A stretch of 55,423 nt of DNA from Clostridiales bacterium PH28_bin88 (GTDB taxonomy: Bacteria > Bacillota > PH28-bin88): NCBI GenBank assembly GCA_000987045.1, contig LAKY01000031.1, positions 1 to 55,423 of the forward strand. Reading direction: 5' to 3'. How positions within the stretch are numbered: the stretch's first letter is position 1; each line of letters opens with the position of its first letter. A model generated the notes under the pieces. It saw nothing but the letters and a program-made list of their open reading frames with translations. It was not told where the DNA came from and ran no database searches. The translations under genes and the position numbers were made by a program. This document shows positions 40,235 to 48,304 of this stretch, one piece after another.

Positions 40235-41290
40235 ATGAGCCGGATATACACCCGAACGGGAGATCAAGGAGAAACAGGCCTCCTGGGGCCGGTGCGCGTG
40301 CCGAAGTTCCACCTGCGGGTGGAGGTAAACGGTACCCTGGATGAGGCGGGGGCGGCGATGGCCCTGGGCCGTTCAATGGTGAGGGACTTCTGGGTATCGC
40401 AGGTAGTAGAGCGGGTGCAGCGGGAGATGTTTCTCCTGGGTGCTGAGGTAGCTTCCGCAGGTGGGGCTGCCGCCACTTCCCTTACGGCAAGCCATGTACA
40501 GGCTCTGGAGAGGGATATTGATCACGGTACGGGAAGGATACCACCCATGCGGCGGTTCATTGTTCCCGGGATGTCCACGGGGGCCGCGGCTCTTCACCTG
40601 GCCCGTACCATTATCCGGCGTGCTGAGCGGCAGGCGGTCAAACTAGCCCGGCAGGAGGGGCTAAGGCCAGAGATATTGAGCTACCTGAACCGTCTCTCCG
40701 ACCTCCTGTTTGTCCTGGCCCGGGTGGAGGAGCATGAAGCCGTGATCGAGCTGGTTAAACAGCAGGTTATCCAAAAATTAAGGGAAGGAAATGCTGGCGG
40801 TATATGGCTTAATGAAGCCGCTAACGCAACACGGGTATGGGGGAGGCAACATGTAATGGTGGGCGAGGTTTCTTTGGAGGTTGCCAAAAAGCTGTTGGAA
40901 GCGGCAGAGGTGAAAGCAGAAGCCATAGGTGTTCCTGTGGTGGTGGCGGTGGTGGATACCGGTGGCAACCTGGTGGCGTTGCACCGGATGGACGGTGCGC
41001 TGCTGGGGAGCCTGGACATAGCGATTAACAAGGCCTTTACGGCTGCGGCTTTTAAAATGGAAACCGGACGGTTGAGTACCCTGGCCGCTCCCGGTAGCCC
41101 TTTGTTTGGCATCAATACCACCAATGGGGGGCGGGTAGTGACCTTCGGGGGGGGCTTCCCGCTGGCTGGTGAAGGGCGGGTGTTTGGGGGTATCGGAGTT
41201 AGCGGCGGTACGGTAGATGAAGACGAAATTGTGGGACGGTCTGCCCTGGAGGTATGGGAACGAATAACCCGGGGCTTATTAGGAAATTAG
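40235..41290 (+). CDS. pduO: PduO: cob(I)alamin adenosyltransferase fused to GlcG/HbpS-like domain
   Basis: 351 residues from ATG 40235 (ATG 40220 also in frame). N-terminal PduO-type adenosyltransferase (about 1-175): RIYTRTGDQGETGLLGPVRV, VEVNGTLDEAGAAMALG, FIVPGMSTGAAALHLARTII, RRAERQ and YLNRLSDLLFVLAR. C-terminal heme-binding-protein-like domain (about 215-350): VAVVDTGGNLVALHRMDGAL and PLFGINTTNGGRVVTFGGGF. It makes adenosylcobalamin for the dehydratase from ATP and cob(I)alamin supplied by PduS. Confidence 0.95.
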   Translation: MSRIYTRTGDQGETGLLGPVRVPKFHLRVEVNGTLDEAGAAMALGRSMVRDFWVSQVVERVQREMFLLGAEVASAGGAAATSLTASHVQALERDIDHGTGRIPPMRRFIVPGMSTGAAALHLARTIIRRAERQAVKLARQEGLRPEILSYLNRLSDLLFVLARVEEHEAVIELVKQQVIQKLREGNAGGIWLNEAANATRVWGRQHVMVGEVSLEVAKKLLEAAEVKAEAIGVPVVVAVVDTGGNLVALHRMDGALLGSLDIAINKAFTAAAFKMETGRLSTLAAPGSPLFGINTTNGGRVVTFGGGFPLAGEGRVFGGIGVSGGTVDEDEIVGRSALEVWERITRGLLGN

Positions 41291-41317
41291 AAACGAAAGG
41301 CGATGGGGGAAAAGGAG

Positions 41318-42748
41318 ATGCAGATAGACCAGGCGCGGATCGCGGAAATCGTGGAAAGAGTGGTGGAAAGTTTTGAGGGCCGGCTGGGACAGGAAGTGGC
41401 AACCGGTGGGATCTTTTCTACCGTAAGCCAGGCGGTAGAAGCCGCAGTCGGGGCTCAGAAACGATTGTCTTTACTGGACAGGGAGAAGCGCGAACAACTG
41501 GTGGCTGCCATGCGGGAGGCGGCCATGGCCAACGCACGGCTGCTGGCGGAAATGGCTGTCAGGGAGACCGGCATGGGCCGCGTTGAGGACAAGATCCTTA
41601 AAAACCTTCTGGCAGCACAGAAAACGCCGGGCACCGAGGATCTGCAAACTCAGGCGTATACAGGGGATCATGGGCTTACCCTGCTCGAAATGGCGCCCTT
41701 TGGGGTGATCGGCGCTATCACTCCGGTAACTAACCCCTCAGAAACCATTATCAATAACAGCATTGGGATGATTGCCGCGGGAAACGCGGTGGTGTTCAGC
41801 CCCCACCCATCAGCCCGGTCAACTTCACTTAAAACTGTTGAGATTTTGCACGAGGCCATCGTTCGGGCTGGCGGCCCCTGCAACTTAATCGCCGCAGTCC
41901 AAAAGCCTTCCATGGAGGCTGCCCAAGCATTAATGGGTCATCCTGGGGTGAACATGCTGGTGGCTACCGGGGGTCCCGGAGTGGTGCGTGCGGTTCTTTC
42001 TTCGGGAAAGAAGGCCATCGGAGCAGGGGCCGGAAATCCGCCGGTAGTGGTGGACCAAACAGCGGACATAGATAAGGCTGCCCGGGATATTATTGCCGGG
42101 GCGAGTTTCGACAACAACCTGCCGTGTATCGGCGAAAAAGAACTGATTGTGGTGGAAGAGGTGGCAGACCGGTTGATCCAGCGGCTGCAACGAGAAGGCG
42201 CTTACATCCTCCGGGCTGGCGACATAGATGCCTTGACCCGCGCTGCATTTATCGTCAAAGAGGATGGAGGCGGCGGATGCACCGCGACCGCCCGTAAATT
42301 GGCTCCCAACCCCGCCTTTATCGGCAGGGACGTGGGAATGATCCTGCGGGAGATCGGCATTGATGTAGGCCGGGATGTTCGCCTGGCCGTCATGGAGGTC
42401 GGTCCTGACCATCCCTTTGTTACCCATGAACAGATGATGCCGGTATTGCCACTGGTCAAGGTGTCAACTGTAGAAGACGCCATTGCCCTGGCCGTCAAGG
42501 TGGAACACGGTAACCGGCATACAGCCATCATGCACTCCAAGCATGTGGATTACATGACTGAATTGGCTCGTAGCATCAAAACAACTATTTTCGTCAAAAA
42601 CGCTCCTTCTTACGCCGGGATCGGGGCGGGGGGAGAAGGCTTTTGCAGCTTTACCATCGCAGGGCCGACCGGGGAGGGGCTAACCTCAGCAAGGAGTTTT
42701 ACCCGCCAGCGGCGCTGTGTCTTGGTAGACGGCTTCAGGATTATCTGA
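41318..42748 (+). CDS. pduP: CoA-acylating propionaldehyde dehydrogenase
   Basis: 476 residues from ATG 41318 (ATG 41303 in frame gives five more). N-terminal helix MQIDQARIAEIVERVVESF is the encapsulation tag. Aldehyde dehydrogenase fold with FGVIGAITPVTNPSETIINN, NAVVFSPHPSARSTSLKTVE, ATGGPGVVRAVLSSGKKAIG and catalytic Cys270 in NNLPCIGEKELIVVEE. It oxidises propanal (or 3-hydroxypropanal) to the acyl-CoA with NAD+ and CoA inside the compartment. Follows pduO by 27 nt. Confidence 0.95.
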   Translation: MQIDQARIAEIVERVVESFEGRLGQEVATGGIFSTVSQAVEAAVGAQKRLSLLDREKREQLVAAMREAAMANARLLAEMAVRETGMGRVEDKILKNLLAAQKTPGTEDLQTQAYTGDHGLTLLEMAPFGVIGAITPVTNPSETIINNSIGMIAAGNAVVFSPHPSARSTSLKTVEILHEAIVRAGGPCNLIAAVQKPSMEAAQALMGHPGVNMLVATGGPGVVRAVLSSGKKAIGAGAGNPPVVVDQTADIDKAARDIIAGASFDNNLPCIGEKELIVVEEVADRLIQRLQREGAYILRAGDIDALTRAAFIVKEDGGGGCTATARKLAPNPAFIGRDVGMILREIGIDVGRDVRLAVMEVGPDHPFVTHEQMMPVLPLVKVSTVEDAIALAVKVEHGNRHTAIMHSKHVDYMTELARSIKTTIFVKNAPSYAGIGAGGEGFCSFTIAGPTGEGLTSARSFTRQRRCVLVDGFRII

Positions 42749-42749
42749 G

Positions 42750-44102
42750 GTGGTGGAACAACCTGTGGAAAGCTCAGCTAAGTCTGAAATCATAGAGGCC
42801 ATCAAGTCGGCGGGCGTGGTAGGGGCCGGTGGCGCGGGCTTCCCCACCCATATTAAAGCCGCCTCAATGGCCGAGTACGTTATCGCCAATGGAGCGGAGT
42901 GCGAACCCCTGGTAAGGTGCAACCAGGAGTTACTTCTAAAAGAACCCGAAAAGGTCGTGGCCGGGCTTGAACTGATGGTTGAGGCTACAGGAGCCAAGCA
43001 AGGCATCATTGCCATTAAAAGAAAGAATAAAGCAGCTGCATCCCTGGAAAAACTGGCGGCTGAAAAGGAGCATCTAAGGATACACTATTTGAAAGATTTT
43101 TACCCTGCCGGTGATGAACACGTATTAGTTTATGAAGTAACCGGCCGGGTGGTTCCTGAGGGAGGCATCCCGCTGGCGGTGGGGGCGGTGGTCAGTAATG
43201 TGGAAAGCCTGTACAATGTGGCCGCAGCGGTCGGCGGGCAGCCGGTTACGGATAAGATGGTTACCGTAACCGGGGCGGTGCAGGTTCCTGTCACTGTACG
43301 GGTCCCCCTGGGTACAGCCGCCCGTGAGCTGCTGGCCTTGGCCGGTGGCCCAACAGTGACGGATTATGCTGTTATTGAAGGCGGCCCGATGATGGGGAAG
43401 CTCGTAGAGGAGGATGCCCCGGTCACCAAAACAACGGGTGCTTTCATCGTCCTGCCTGCCGAGCACCCGGTGGTATCTGCCCGGCGAGCTTCCTGGCGTA
43501 CCGTGCTGGGACGGGCTAAGGCTGTATGCTGCCAGTGCAGGTTTTGTACCGATCTTTGCCCACGTTACCTGCTGGGGCACGGGCTGGAACCCCACCGGGT
43601 CACCCAGCTGGTAGCTTACGGGATCGCAGATGCAACTGCCATGACCCGGGCCTTGCTTTGCTCGGAGTGTGGCCTTTGTGAGGCTTACGCTTGCCCGATG
43701 GGGTTAAGCCCGCGTTACCTGCATGCAGAACTTAAGCGTGAGCTGGGCCGGCAGGGCATTAAGCACCCGGGCGGCCTGCCGGAGGTTTTGAGACCCGATC
43801 CATGGAGAGAGTACCGGCGCGTGCCGGTACCAAGGCTGGTGGCCCGCCTTGGATTGGCTCAGTTTGACCGGCCTGCTCCCTTCCAGCCAGTGTCCATGAG
43901 TCCGGCCAGCGTGACCATCCCTTTAAAGCAGCACGTGGGTCTTCCCTGTGTGCCAACGGTGAGCGTGGGAGAACGGGTGTCGAAAGGACAGGTAGTGGGT
44001 ACAATTCCAGAAGGGTCGCTGGGGGCGGTTCTCCGGGCCAGCATGGATGGACTGGTTACGGAGGTAACGGACCGGGACATCACTATTGAAGCATTGGCTT
44101 GA
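42750..44102 (+). CDS. pduS: PduS-type cobalamin reductase (RnfC-like)
   Basis: 450 residues from GTG 42750, 1 nt after the pduP stop. RnfC-like NADH/FMN-binding part: GVVGAGGAGFPTHIKAASMA, EYVIANGAECEPL and VVSNVESLYNVAAA. A SLBB-like region follows (VPVTVRVPLGTAARELLALAG), then two 4Fe-4S motifs: CCQCRFCTDLCPRYLLGHGL and CSECGLCEAYACPMGLSPR. The C-terminal lipoyl-like barrel contains KQHVGLPCVPTVSVGERVSK. It reduces cobalamin for PduO and may exchange electrons through the PduT shell protein. Confidence 0.94.
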   Translation: MVEQPVESSAKSEIIEAIKSAGVVGAGGAGFPTHIKAASMAEYVIANGAECEPLVRCNQELLLKEPEKVVAGLELMVEATGAKQGIIAIKRKNKAAASLEKLAAEKEHLRIHYLKDFYPAGDEHVLVYEVTGRVVPEGGIPLAVGAVVSNVESLYNVAAAVGGQPVTDKMVTVTGAVQVPVTVRVPLGTAARELLALAGGPTVTDYAVIEGGPMMGKLVEEDAPVTKTTGAFIVLPAEHPVVSARRASWRTVLGRAKAVCCQCRFCTDLCPRYLLGHGLEPHRVTQLVAYGIADATAMTRALLCSECGLCEAYACPMGLSPRYLHAELKRELGRQGIKHPGGLPEVLRPDPWREYRRVPVPRLVARLGLAQFDRPAPFQPVSMSPASVTIPLKQHVGLPCVPTVSVGERVSKGQVVGTIPEGSLGAVLRASMDGLVTEVTDRDITIEALA

Positions 44103-44113
44103 GGTGATTAGCT

Positions 44114-44662
44114 ATGAAAAAAGCGATTGGGCTGGTAGAGTGGAAGGCGATCGGCCTGGGCATCGTGGGGACCGATGCGATGGTAAAATCCTCACCGGTA
44201 GAGTTAATCCAGGCTACTACCGTCTGCCCCGGGAAGTATGTGGCGCTGGTGGCCGGTAATGTGGGGGCGGTGGAGAATGCCGTCAAAAACGGGGTGGCGG
44301 CGTACCCCGAGGGAGTGATCGGCCAGCTGGTCCTGCCCAATGTGCATCCGGACGTTTTTCCTGCCCTGGCCGGCGCAACAGAACCAAAAAGTGATCGAGG
44401 CGCCCTCGGTATCATTGAAACATTTTCTGTTGCTCCGGCGATACGGGCGGGCGATGCGGCGGCTAAAGGCGCCCTGATCAATCTGTTGGAGATCCGGCTG
44501 GCCCGGGGTATGGGAGGAAAGTCCCTGGTGTTGTTGCAAGGAGAGGTAGGGGCTGTCCGCACTGCCGTTGAAAGAGGCCGTGAGGCTGTGGAAGAAGGAA
44601 TGCTGGTAGCGGGGGTAGTGATCCCATCTGTTGATCCGGCCTTGCTGCGGGAAGTGCTTTAA
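44114..44662 (+). CDS. pduT: PduT tandem-BMC shell protein with iron-sulfur site
   Basis: 182 residues from ATG 44114, 11 nt after pduS. Two BMC domains (about 1-85 and 95-180): KAIGLVEWKAIGLGIVGTDA and ALGIIETFSVAPAIRAGDAA. Cys38 in ATTVCPGKY is at the same position as the residue that, in PduT trimers, coordinates a central 4Fe-4S cluster. The trimer would give a redox conduit through the shell, a natural partner for PduS. Confidence 0.94.
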   Translation: MKKAIGLVEWKAIGLGIVGTDAMVKSSPVELIQATTVCPGKYVALVAGNVGAVENAVKNGVAAYPEGVIGQLVLPNVHPDVFPALAGATEPKSDRGALGIIETFSVAPAIRAGDAAAKGALINLLEIRLARGMGGKSLVLLQGEVGAVRTAVERGREAVEEGMLVAGVVIPSVDPALLREVL

Positions 44663-44787
44663 GTTATGCGAGGAGGAAGCGGAAGAGGGGGTGATTTAAG
44701 AAAAAGAAGATAGGAAAGGTAGAATGGCGTGAGCGGTGGGCGAAAAGTCAAGGTGGTAAATGGTTCAACGAGAAAAGGAGGAAAAAA

Positions 44788-45897
44788 ATGAGTACAAAAA
44801 TCATGATCGCACCCAATCGCTATGTTCAGGGTCCCGGAGCATTGGGGGAACTTGGGGCACAGGTCAAGCAACTGGGTAATCAGGTATTTATCACCGCGGG
44901 TAAAACAGCCATGGCCCAGACCCAGGAGGCCATCCGGAATAGTCTTAACGCTGAGGGACTGGGCGTAACCTTTGAGGTCTTCCGCGGTGAGTGCTGTGAC
45001 ACCGAGATCGAGCGTCTTAAGGCGGCGGCCACGAATACCGCCAGTAATGTGGTAGTCGCAGTGGGGGGCGGCAAGGTGATTGACGCCGGAAAAGCCGTAG
45101 CGTGCCTGATGAATGTTCCTGTTGTGATTATCCCCACAATCGCAGCTACTGATGCTCCCTGCAGCGCCCTGTCGGTAATTTACACTGAAACCGGTATATT
45201 TGACCGTTACTTCATCCTTCCCTCCAACCCTGACCTGGTACTGGTGGATACTTCTATCATCGCCCAGGCGCCGGTACGCTTCCTGGTCGCCGGTATGGGG
45301 GATGCTCTGGCTACCTGGTTTGAGGCTGACTCCTGCGCAAAAGCGGCGGCCAAAAATATTCCCGGCGGCCGGACTACCGCATCGGCCCTGAGCCTTGCCC
45401 GGCTCTGCTACGACCTGTTACTGGAGTACGGTGAAGCTGCCAAGCTGGCTGTCGAGAAAGGGGTTGCCACTCCGGCGGTGGAGAAGGTGGTTGAGGCCAA
45501 TACCTTGCTGAGCGGTATCGGATTCGAAAGCTCGGGGCTGGCTGCCGCCCACGCCATCCACGACGGCTTCACCGTGCTGGAAGAAACCCACCACAGTTAC
45601 CACGGGGAAAAGGTGGCCTTCGGCACCCTGGCGCACCTGGTCCTGGAGGACCGTTCCACCGCACAGATCAACGAAGTACTGGAATTCTGTGTTAAAGTAG
45701 GTCTGCCGGTGACCCTTGCCGAAATCGGGGTAACTGACCCCACCCCGGAAAAAATCATGCAGGTGGCGGAAAAAGTCTGTGAGCCCGGGATGATGGTGCA
45801 TAACATGCCCTTCCCGGTAACTCCGCAGATGGTTTATAACGCGGTTATTGGTGCTGATGCTATCGGATGCGCCTATTTGGCAAAAAAGAGCAAGTAA
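44788..45897 (+). CDS. gldA: GldA-type glycerol/diol dehydrogenase
   Basis: 369 residues from ATG 44788 (AAAGGAGGAAAAA site). Zinc-dependent family III alcohol dehydrogenase: AVGGGKVIDAGKAVACLMNV, IPTIAATDAPCSALSVIY, GMGDALATWFEADSCAKAAA, LAAAHAIHDGFTVLEETHHS and YHGEKVAFGTLAHLV, with the Asp/His/His metal ligands. It oxidises glycerol to dihydroxyacetone or reduces related aldehydes/ketones with NAD(H). It occupies the place of PduQ (propanol dehydrogenase), but no encapsulation-type N-terminal helix is visible. It might regenerate NAD+ or feed glycerol into the cell's metabolism. Confidence 0.93.
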   Translation: MSTKIMIAPNRYVQGPGALGELGAQVKQLGNQVFITAGKTAMAQTQEAIRNSLNAEGLGVTFEVFRGECCDTEIERLKAAATNTASNVVVAVGGGKVIDAGKAVACLMNVPVVIIPTIAATDAPCSALSVIYTETGIFDRYFILPSNPDLVLVDTSIIAQAPVRFLVAGMGDALATWFEADSCAKAAAKNIPGGRTTASALSLARLCYDLLLEYGEAAKLAVEKGVATPAVEKVVEANTLLSGIGFESSGLAAAHAIHDGFTVLEETHHSYHGEKVAFGTLAHLVLEDRSTAQINEVLEFCVKVGLPVTLAEIGVTDPTPEKIMQVAEKVCEPGMMVHNMPFPVTPQMVYNAVIGADAIGCAYLAKKSK

Positions 45898-45960
45898 AAT
45901 CTTAACCTTGTACGGTTTGGCAGTTAGATTAAGAGCAAAACAGTAGGGAGGAATAGAACA

Positions 45961-46419
45961 ATGGGTCCTTTACCACTCGCTTTGAGTATTGGCATCCTGG
46001 CAGGGATCTGGACTTACGTTTCCGGGATCACTGGCCTGTTGACATGGCCTGCTTTTGTCGGATGGGCGCTTTTCTTCGCCGCCGGTGGGGACAAGAACGC
46101 GATCGTAAAGACAGGGGCGCCAATTATTTGCGGGGTTATTCTAGGTTATCTGTCCGTTGTAGCGGCGCCTTACCTGGGTTCCGCCTTGGGGCTGGCCATT
46201 GCGGTAACCATTATAGCCATTATAATGGTAATGCTCTCGCCGGTCAGTATTTTCACCTTTGTGCCGGCTCAGTTTGCCGCCGCAGCCAGTTTCTTCGGGG
46301 CGGGGGCCCAGTTCGTACCCGCTATCGTACCTTTGCTTTTGGGAGTGCTTTTTGGCTACCTTTCCGCCGTTCTGCCTGGAATCTTTGCCGGGGAGAAAAA
46401 GAAAGGCGTGGCGGCTTAG
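45961..46419 (+). CDS. DUF1097 family membrane protein
   Basis: 152 residues from ATG 45961 (GGGAGGAA site). Four to five membrane helices with Gly/Ala/Pro-rich segments: LSIGILAGIWTYVSGITGLL, WPAFVGWALFFAAGGDKNAI, GVILGYLSVVAAPYLG and LLLGVLFGYLSAVLPGIFAG. DUF1097 proteins are uncharacterised. Last gene before a strong terminator, so likely the end of the microcompartment operon. A transport or channel role for the diol, glycerol or a product is a reasonable guess from location. Confidence 0.85.
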   Translation: MGPLPLALSIGILAGIWTYVSGITGLLTWPAFVGWALFFAAGGDKNAIVKTGAPIICGVILGYLSVVAAPYLGSALGLAIAVTIIAIIMVMLSPVSIFTFVPAQFAAAASFFGAGAQFVPAIVPLLLGVLFGYLSAVLPGIFAGEKKKGVAA

Positions 46420-46457
46420 GCCGGGTGCGCGTAGACAACTCACTGTGACTACGAAAG

Positions 46458-46487
46458 ACCCTTACGACTTGCTCGTGAGGGTTTTTT
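46458..46487 (+). terminator. Rho-independent terminator ending the microcompartment operon
   Basis: ACCCTTACGA (46458-46467) pairs with TCGTGAGGGT (46473-46482) with one G-T pair and a 5-nt loop, followed by six T. Confidence 0.9.
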
Positions 46488-46635
46488 GCAGGCTGCTTAA
46501 CTTCCGGTTTGGCAAATTCTTTTTTTAAAAACCAGCAGGAATTTGAAATTTTACCACGAAACTATGTAAGCGAAAGTGTATCATAGTAGAGGGAAAATAC
46601 CATATACGGGTAATAGGTAGTAGGGGGACAAGGCC

Positions 46636-47124
46636 TTGATCAGGTCAACGAAAAAGAATTTGCTTATATCTGTTTTTCTGTTGTTAGGAATACTTTTTTT
46701 GGTTTTTAGCAGCGCCTTGGCGGGAGAACCGGACGCTGCCTATAAAGACATAGAAGCGATGTTCATGGCCCCCGACTTTTGCGGCAAGACCCTGGCGGAG
46801 TGCCCGGCCACTGTTTCAGAAAACATGCGCCAGGAAATTAAGGCCATGTTGCAGGCGGGGAACAGTAAAGACCAGATTGTCAACACGTTTGTTAACAAGT
46901 ACGGGTACGAGATCCTGGCGGCACCCCCCAAGCAGGGGTTCTTCCTGACGGCCTGGGTTCTTCCGGTGATCGCCCTCGTACTGGGGATCTGGATTATGTA
47001 TGCGTTCCTGCAACGGGCGCAAAGGGGCAAGAGCCCGGCGGCCCGCCGTCGTTCCCAGGAAAATCAGCCAATCGACTTGGACCTGCAGGAACGGATTCAA
47101 GAAGAGGTATTGCGTAGGCTATGA
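46636..47124 (+). CDS. CcmH/NrfF-like cytochrome c biogenesis protein with altered cysteine motif
   Basis: 162 residues from TTG 46636. Signal peptide (about 1-29), a short soluble domain, one membrane helix (WVLPVIALVLGIWIMYAFL) and a charged C-terminal tail. The soluble part follows the CcmH family after its cysteines: SENMRQEIKAMLQAGNSKDQ, IVNTFVNKYGYEILAAPPKQ and GFFLTAW. The normal CxxC thiol motif (LRCxxC) is replaced by FCGKTLAEC, that is C-x6-C. CcmH handles apocytochrome thiols before heme ligation in system I; here it probably serves the multiheme cytochromes of the window. The wider spacing may alter or abolish thiol chemistry. Confidence 0.8.
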   Translation: MIRSTKKNLLISVFLLLGILFLVFSSALAGEPDAAYKDIEAMFMAPDFCGKTLAECPATVSENMRQEIKAMLQAGNSKDQIVNTFVNKYGYEILAAPPKQGFFLTAWVLPVIALVLGIWIMYAFLQRAQRGKSPAARRRSQENQPIDLDLQERIQEEVLRRL

Positions 47125-47128
47125 ACAG

Positions 47129-47164
47129 AGGCCGGGAACGGGGTCATCCCCTCCCGGCCTTTTC
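47129..47164 (+). terminator. Strong Rho-independent terminator
   Basis: AGGCCGGGA pairs with TCCCGGCCT, with a nested GGGG-TCAT-CCCC stem, followed by TTTTCC. It begins 5 nt after the CcmH-like stop codon. Confidence 0.88.
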
Positions 47165-47181
47165 CGCTTGCATTGGGTGAT

Positions 47182-47367
47182 TTACAGTCCGCCGCCCTTG
47201 GGCGCGAAGGTGGCGCAATCGGTCATTTCAGTATCCCGGGCATTGGGGGGCTGGATCTCGATGCTCTCAGCCCTGCAGCGGTCACCGTTTTCCCAGAAGG
47301 TGCAGCTGTTGACCACACACTTTACGCGCCCGATGGGGCTGCCGGATTTATTCACTCTGCCAGGCAT
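47182..47367 (-). CDS. DUF1540 small cysteine protein
   Basis: 61 residues from ATG 47367 with GAAAGGAGG upstream on the minus strand. The pattern VKCVVNSCTFWENGDRCRAE, then TEMTDCATF is the DUF1540 signature (C...C...C...C), likely metal-binding. Small proteins of this family are frequent in Clostridia and unstudied. Convergent with the CcmH-like gene. Confidence 0.85.
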   Translation of the reverse strand: MPGRVNKSGSPIGRVKCVVNSCTFWENGDRCRAESIEIQPPNARDTEMTDCATFAPKGGGL

Positions 47368-47481
47368 GACTAAAAACCTCCTTTCTTTTATTTCTGTTTT
47401 ATATTTCTCAGGTACGGCCGGAATTATACTGTTTGGGACGCAAGTCATGGCAAGACATGGCAACAAGACAAGTAGAAGACA

Positions 47482-47508
47482 AAGACAAGGGGACGGTTCC
47501 CTTGTCTT
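47482..47508. repeat. REP-like palindromic element
   Basis: AAGACAAGGG (47482-47491) and CCCTTGTCTT (47499-47508) are perfect inverted copies around GACGGTT. The GGGGACGGTTC core is reminiscent of small interspersed repeats I recall from clostridial genomes. It lies between DUF1540 and the toxin-antitoxin genes. Confidence 0.6.
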
Positions 47509-47579
47509 GCAGGCAGTGGAAACAATCACCGCTTTGGAAATGACGTACCTGAATAGTTCTTGTGCTTCCTTGCTTCACC

Positions 47580-47852
47580 CTAAAATACTTCTTCGTGTTT
47601 CCCAATGATATAGAATGTGTTAATTTGAGCGCTACCCACTGATTTAACCTCAACGACGATTCGGATTGACATATTGACGCTGATTTCAAAAAAATTGTCA
47701 GTACCTTGAACCTTTTTAAAGCGTAAGAAGGGGTGGGTAGGATCTTTCATGAACAGGTCGATGGCCTTGGTGGCTTGTTTCTTGGCTGCGCTGTCAAGTC
47801 CCAGAAATTGTTTGTCGAATTTACGGGTAGATCGGAACTTCCTAGTCATCAT
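47580..47852 (-). CDS. RelE/YafQ-like toxin
   Basis: 90 residues on the minus strand, overlapping the antitoxin gene end by 11 nt. Features of the ParE/RelE superfamily: TRKFDKQFLGLDSAAKKQAT, KAIDLFMKDPTHPFLRFKKV and FEISVNMSIRIVVEV, ending HEEVF. Such toxins cleave mRNA at the ribosome or act on gyrase. The C-terminal HEEVF fits the mRNA-endonuclease (RelE/HigB/YafQ) side. Toxicity is inferred. Confidence 0.85.
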   Translation of the reverse strand: MMTRKFRSTRKFDKQFLGLDSAAKKQATKAIDLFMKDPTHPFLRFKKVQGTDNFFEISVNMSIRIVVEVKSVGSAQINTFYIIGKHEEVF

Positions 47853-48144
47853 CCAAACCTTCCAAAAACTCGTCGAGATTGGTGAATTCCCGCACCCTAC
47901 CAGAATCCACGTCTCTGTTTGCTTCCAACATGTCTTTTTGAGTTTTTTCGGCCCAAAAGTAGGCTTGGCTTGACGGGATAAGCCTATATGGTTCCATTAC
48001 TATTTTGTTACCCTCTATACGAACGTCAAGCATATCACCTTCGGCAATATTCAGTTTCTGTCTGATGTCCTTTGGCAAACTAATCAAATTGCGCTTCTGC
48101 ACCAATACTCTATGAGATTTTAGCTTCTTACTGACTGTAGTCAA
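47842..48144 (-). CDS. AbrB/MazE-type antitoxin
   Basis: 100 residues from ATG 48144. The N-terminal swapped-hairpin DNA-binding fold (LVQKRNLISLPKDIRQKLNI, AEGDMLDVRIEGNKIVM) is AbrB/SpoVT-like. The C-terminal acidic tail (VREFTNLDEFLEGLDDD) would wrap and neutralise the toxin encoded just downstream. The overlap and order antitoxin-toxin are typical of type II modules. The N-terminal domain should repress the pair. Confidence 0.87.
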   Translation of the reverse strand: MTTVSKKLKSHRVLVQKRNLISLPKDIRQKLNIAEGDMLDVRIEGNKIVMEPYRLIPSSQAYFWAEKTQKDMLEANRDVDSGRVREFTNLDEFLEGLDDD

Positions 48145-48245
48145 AATTACACCTCCTATCTATTTCTGTAATAACAGTTTAACCGTAATGACGTAAAAAC
48201 ACAACACCATTGGATGGCTTTTAACCTGTCCGAGAGTGTATTATC

Positions 48246-48283
48246 CAAAAAATACACGGGAGGGCACGTAATTACCCTCCCGT
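48246..48283 (-). terminator. Rho-independent terminator of the S-layer cytochrome gene
   Basis: On the minus strand ACGGGAGGG (48283-48275) pairs with CCCTCCCGT (48264-48256) across a 10-nt loop, followed by GTATTTTTT. It lies about 20 nt after the cytochrome stop codon. Confidence 0.85.
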
Positions 48284-48304
48284 TCTTGTCTTCCCCTTTG
48301 TATT

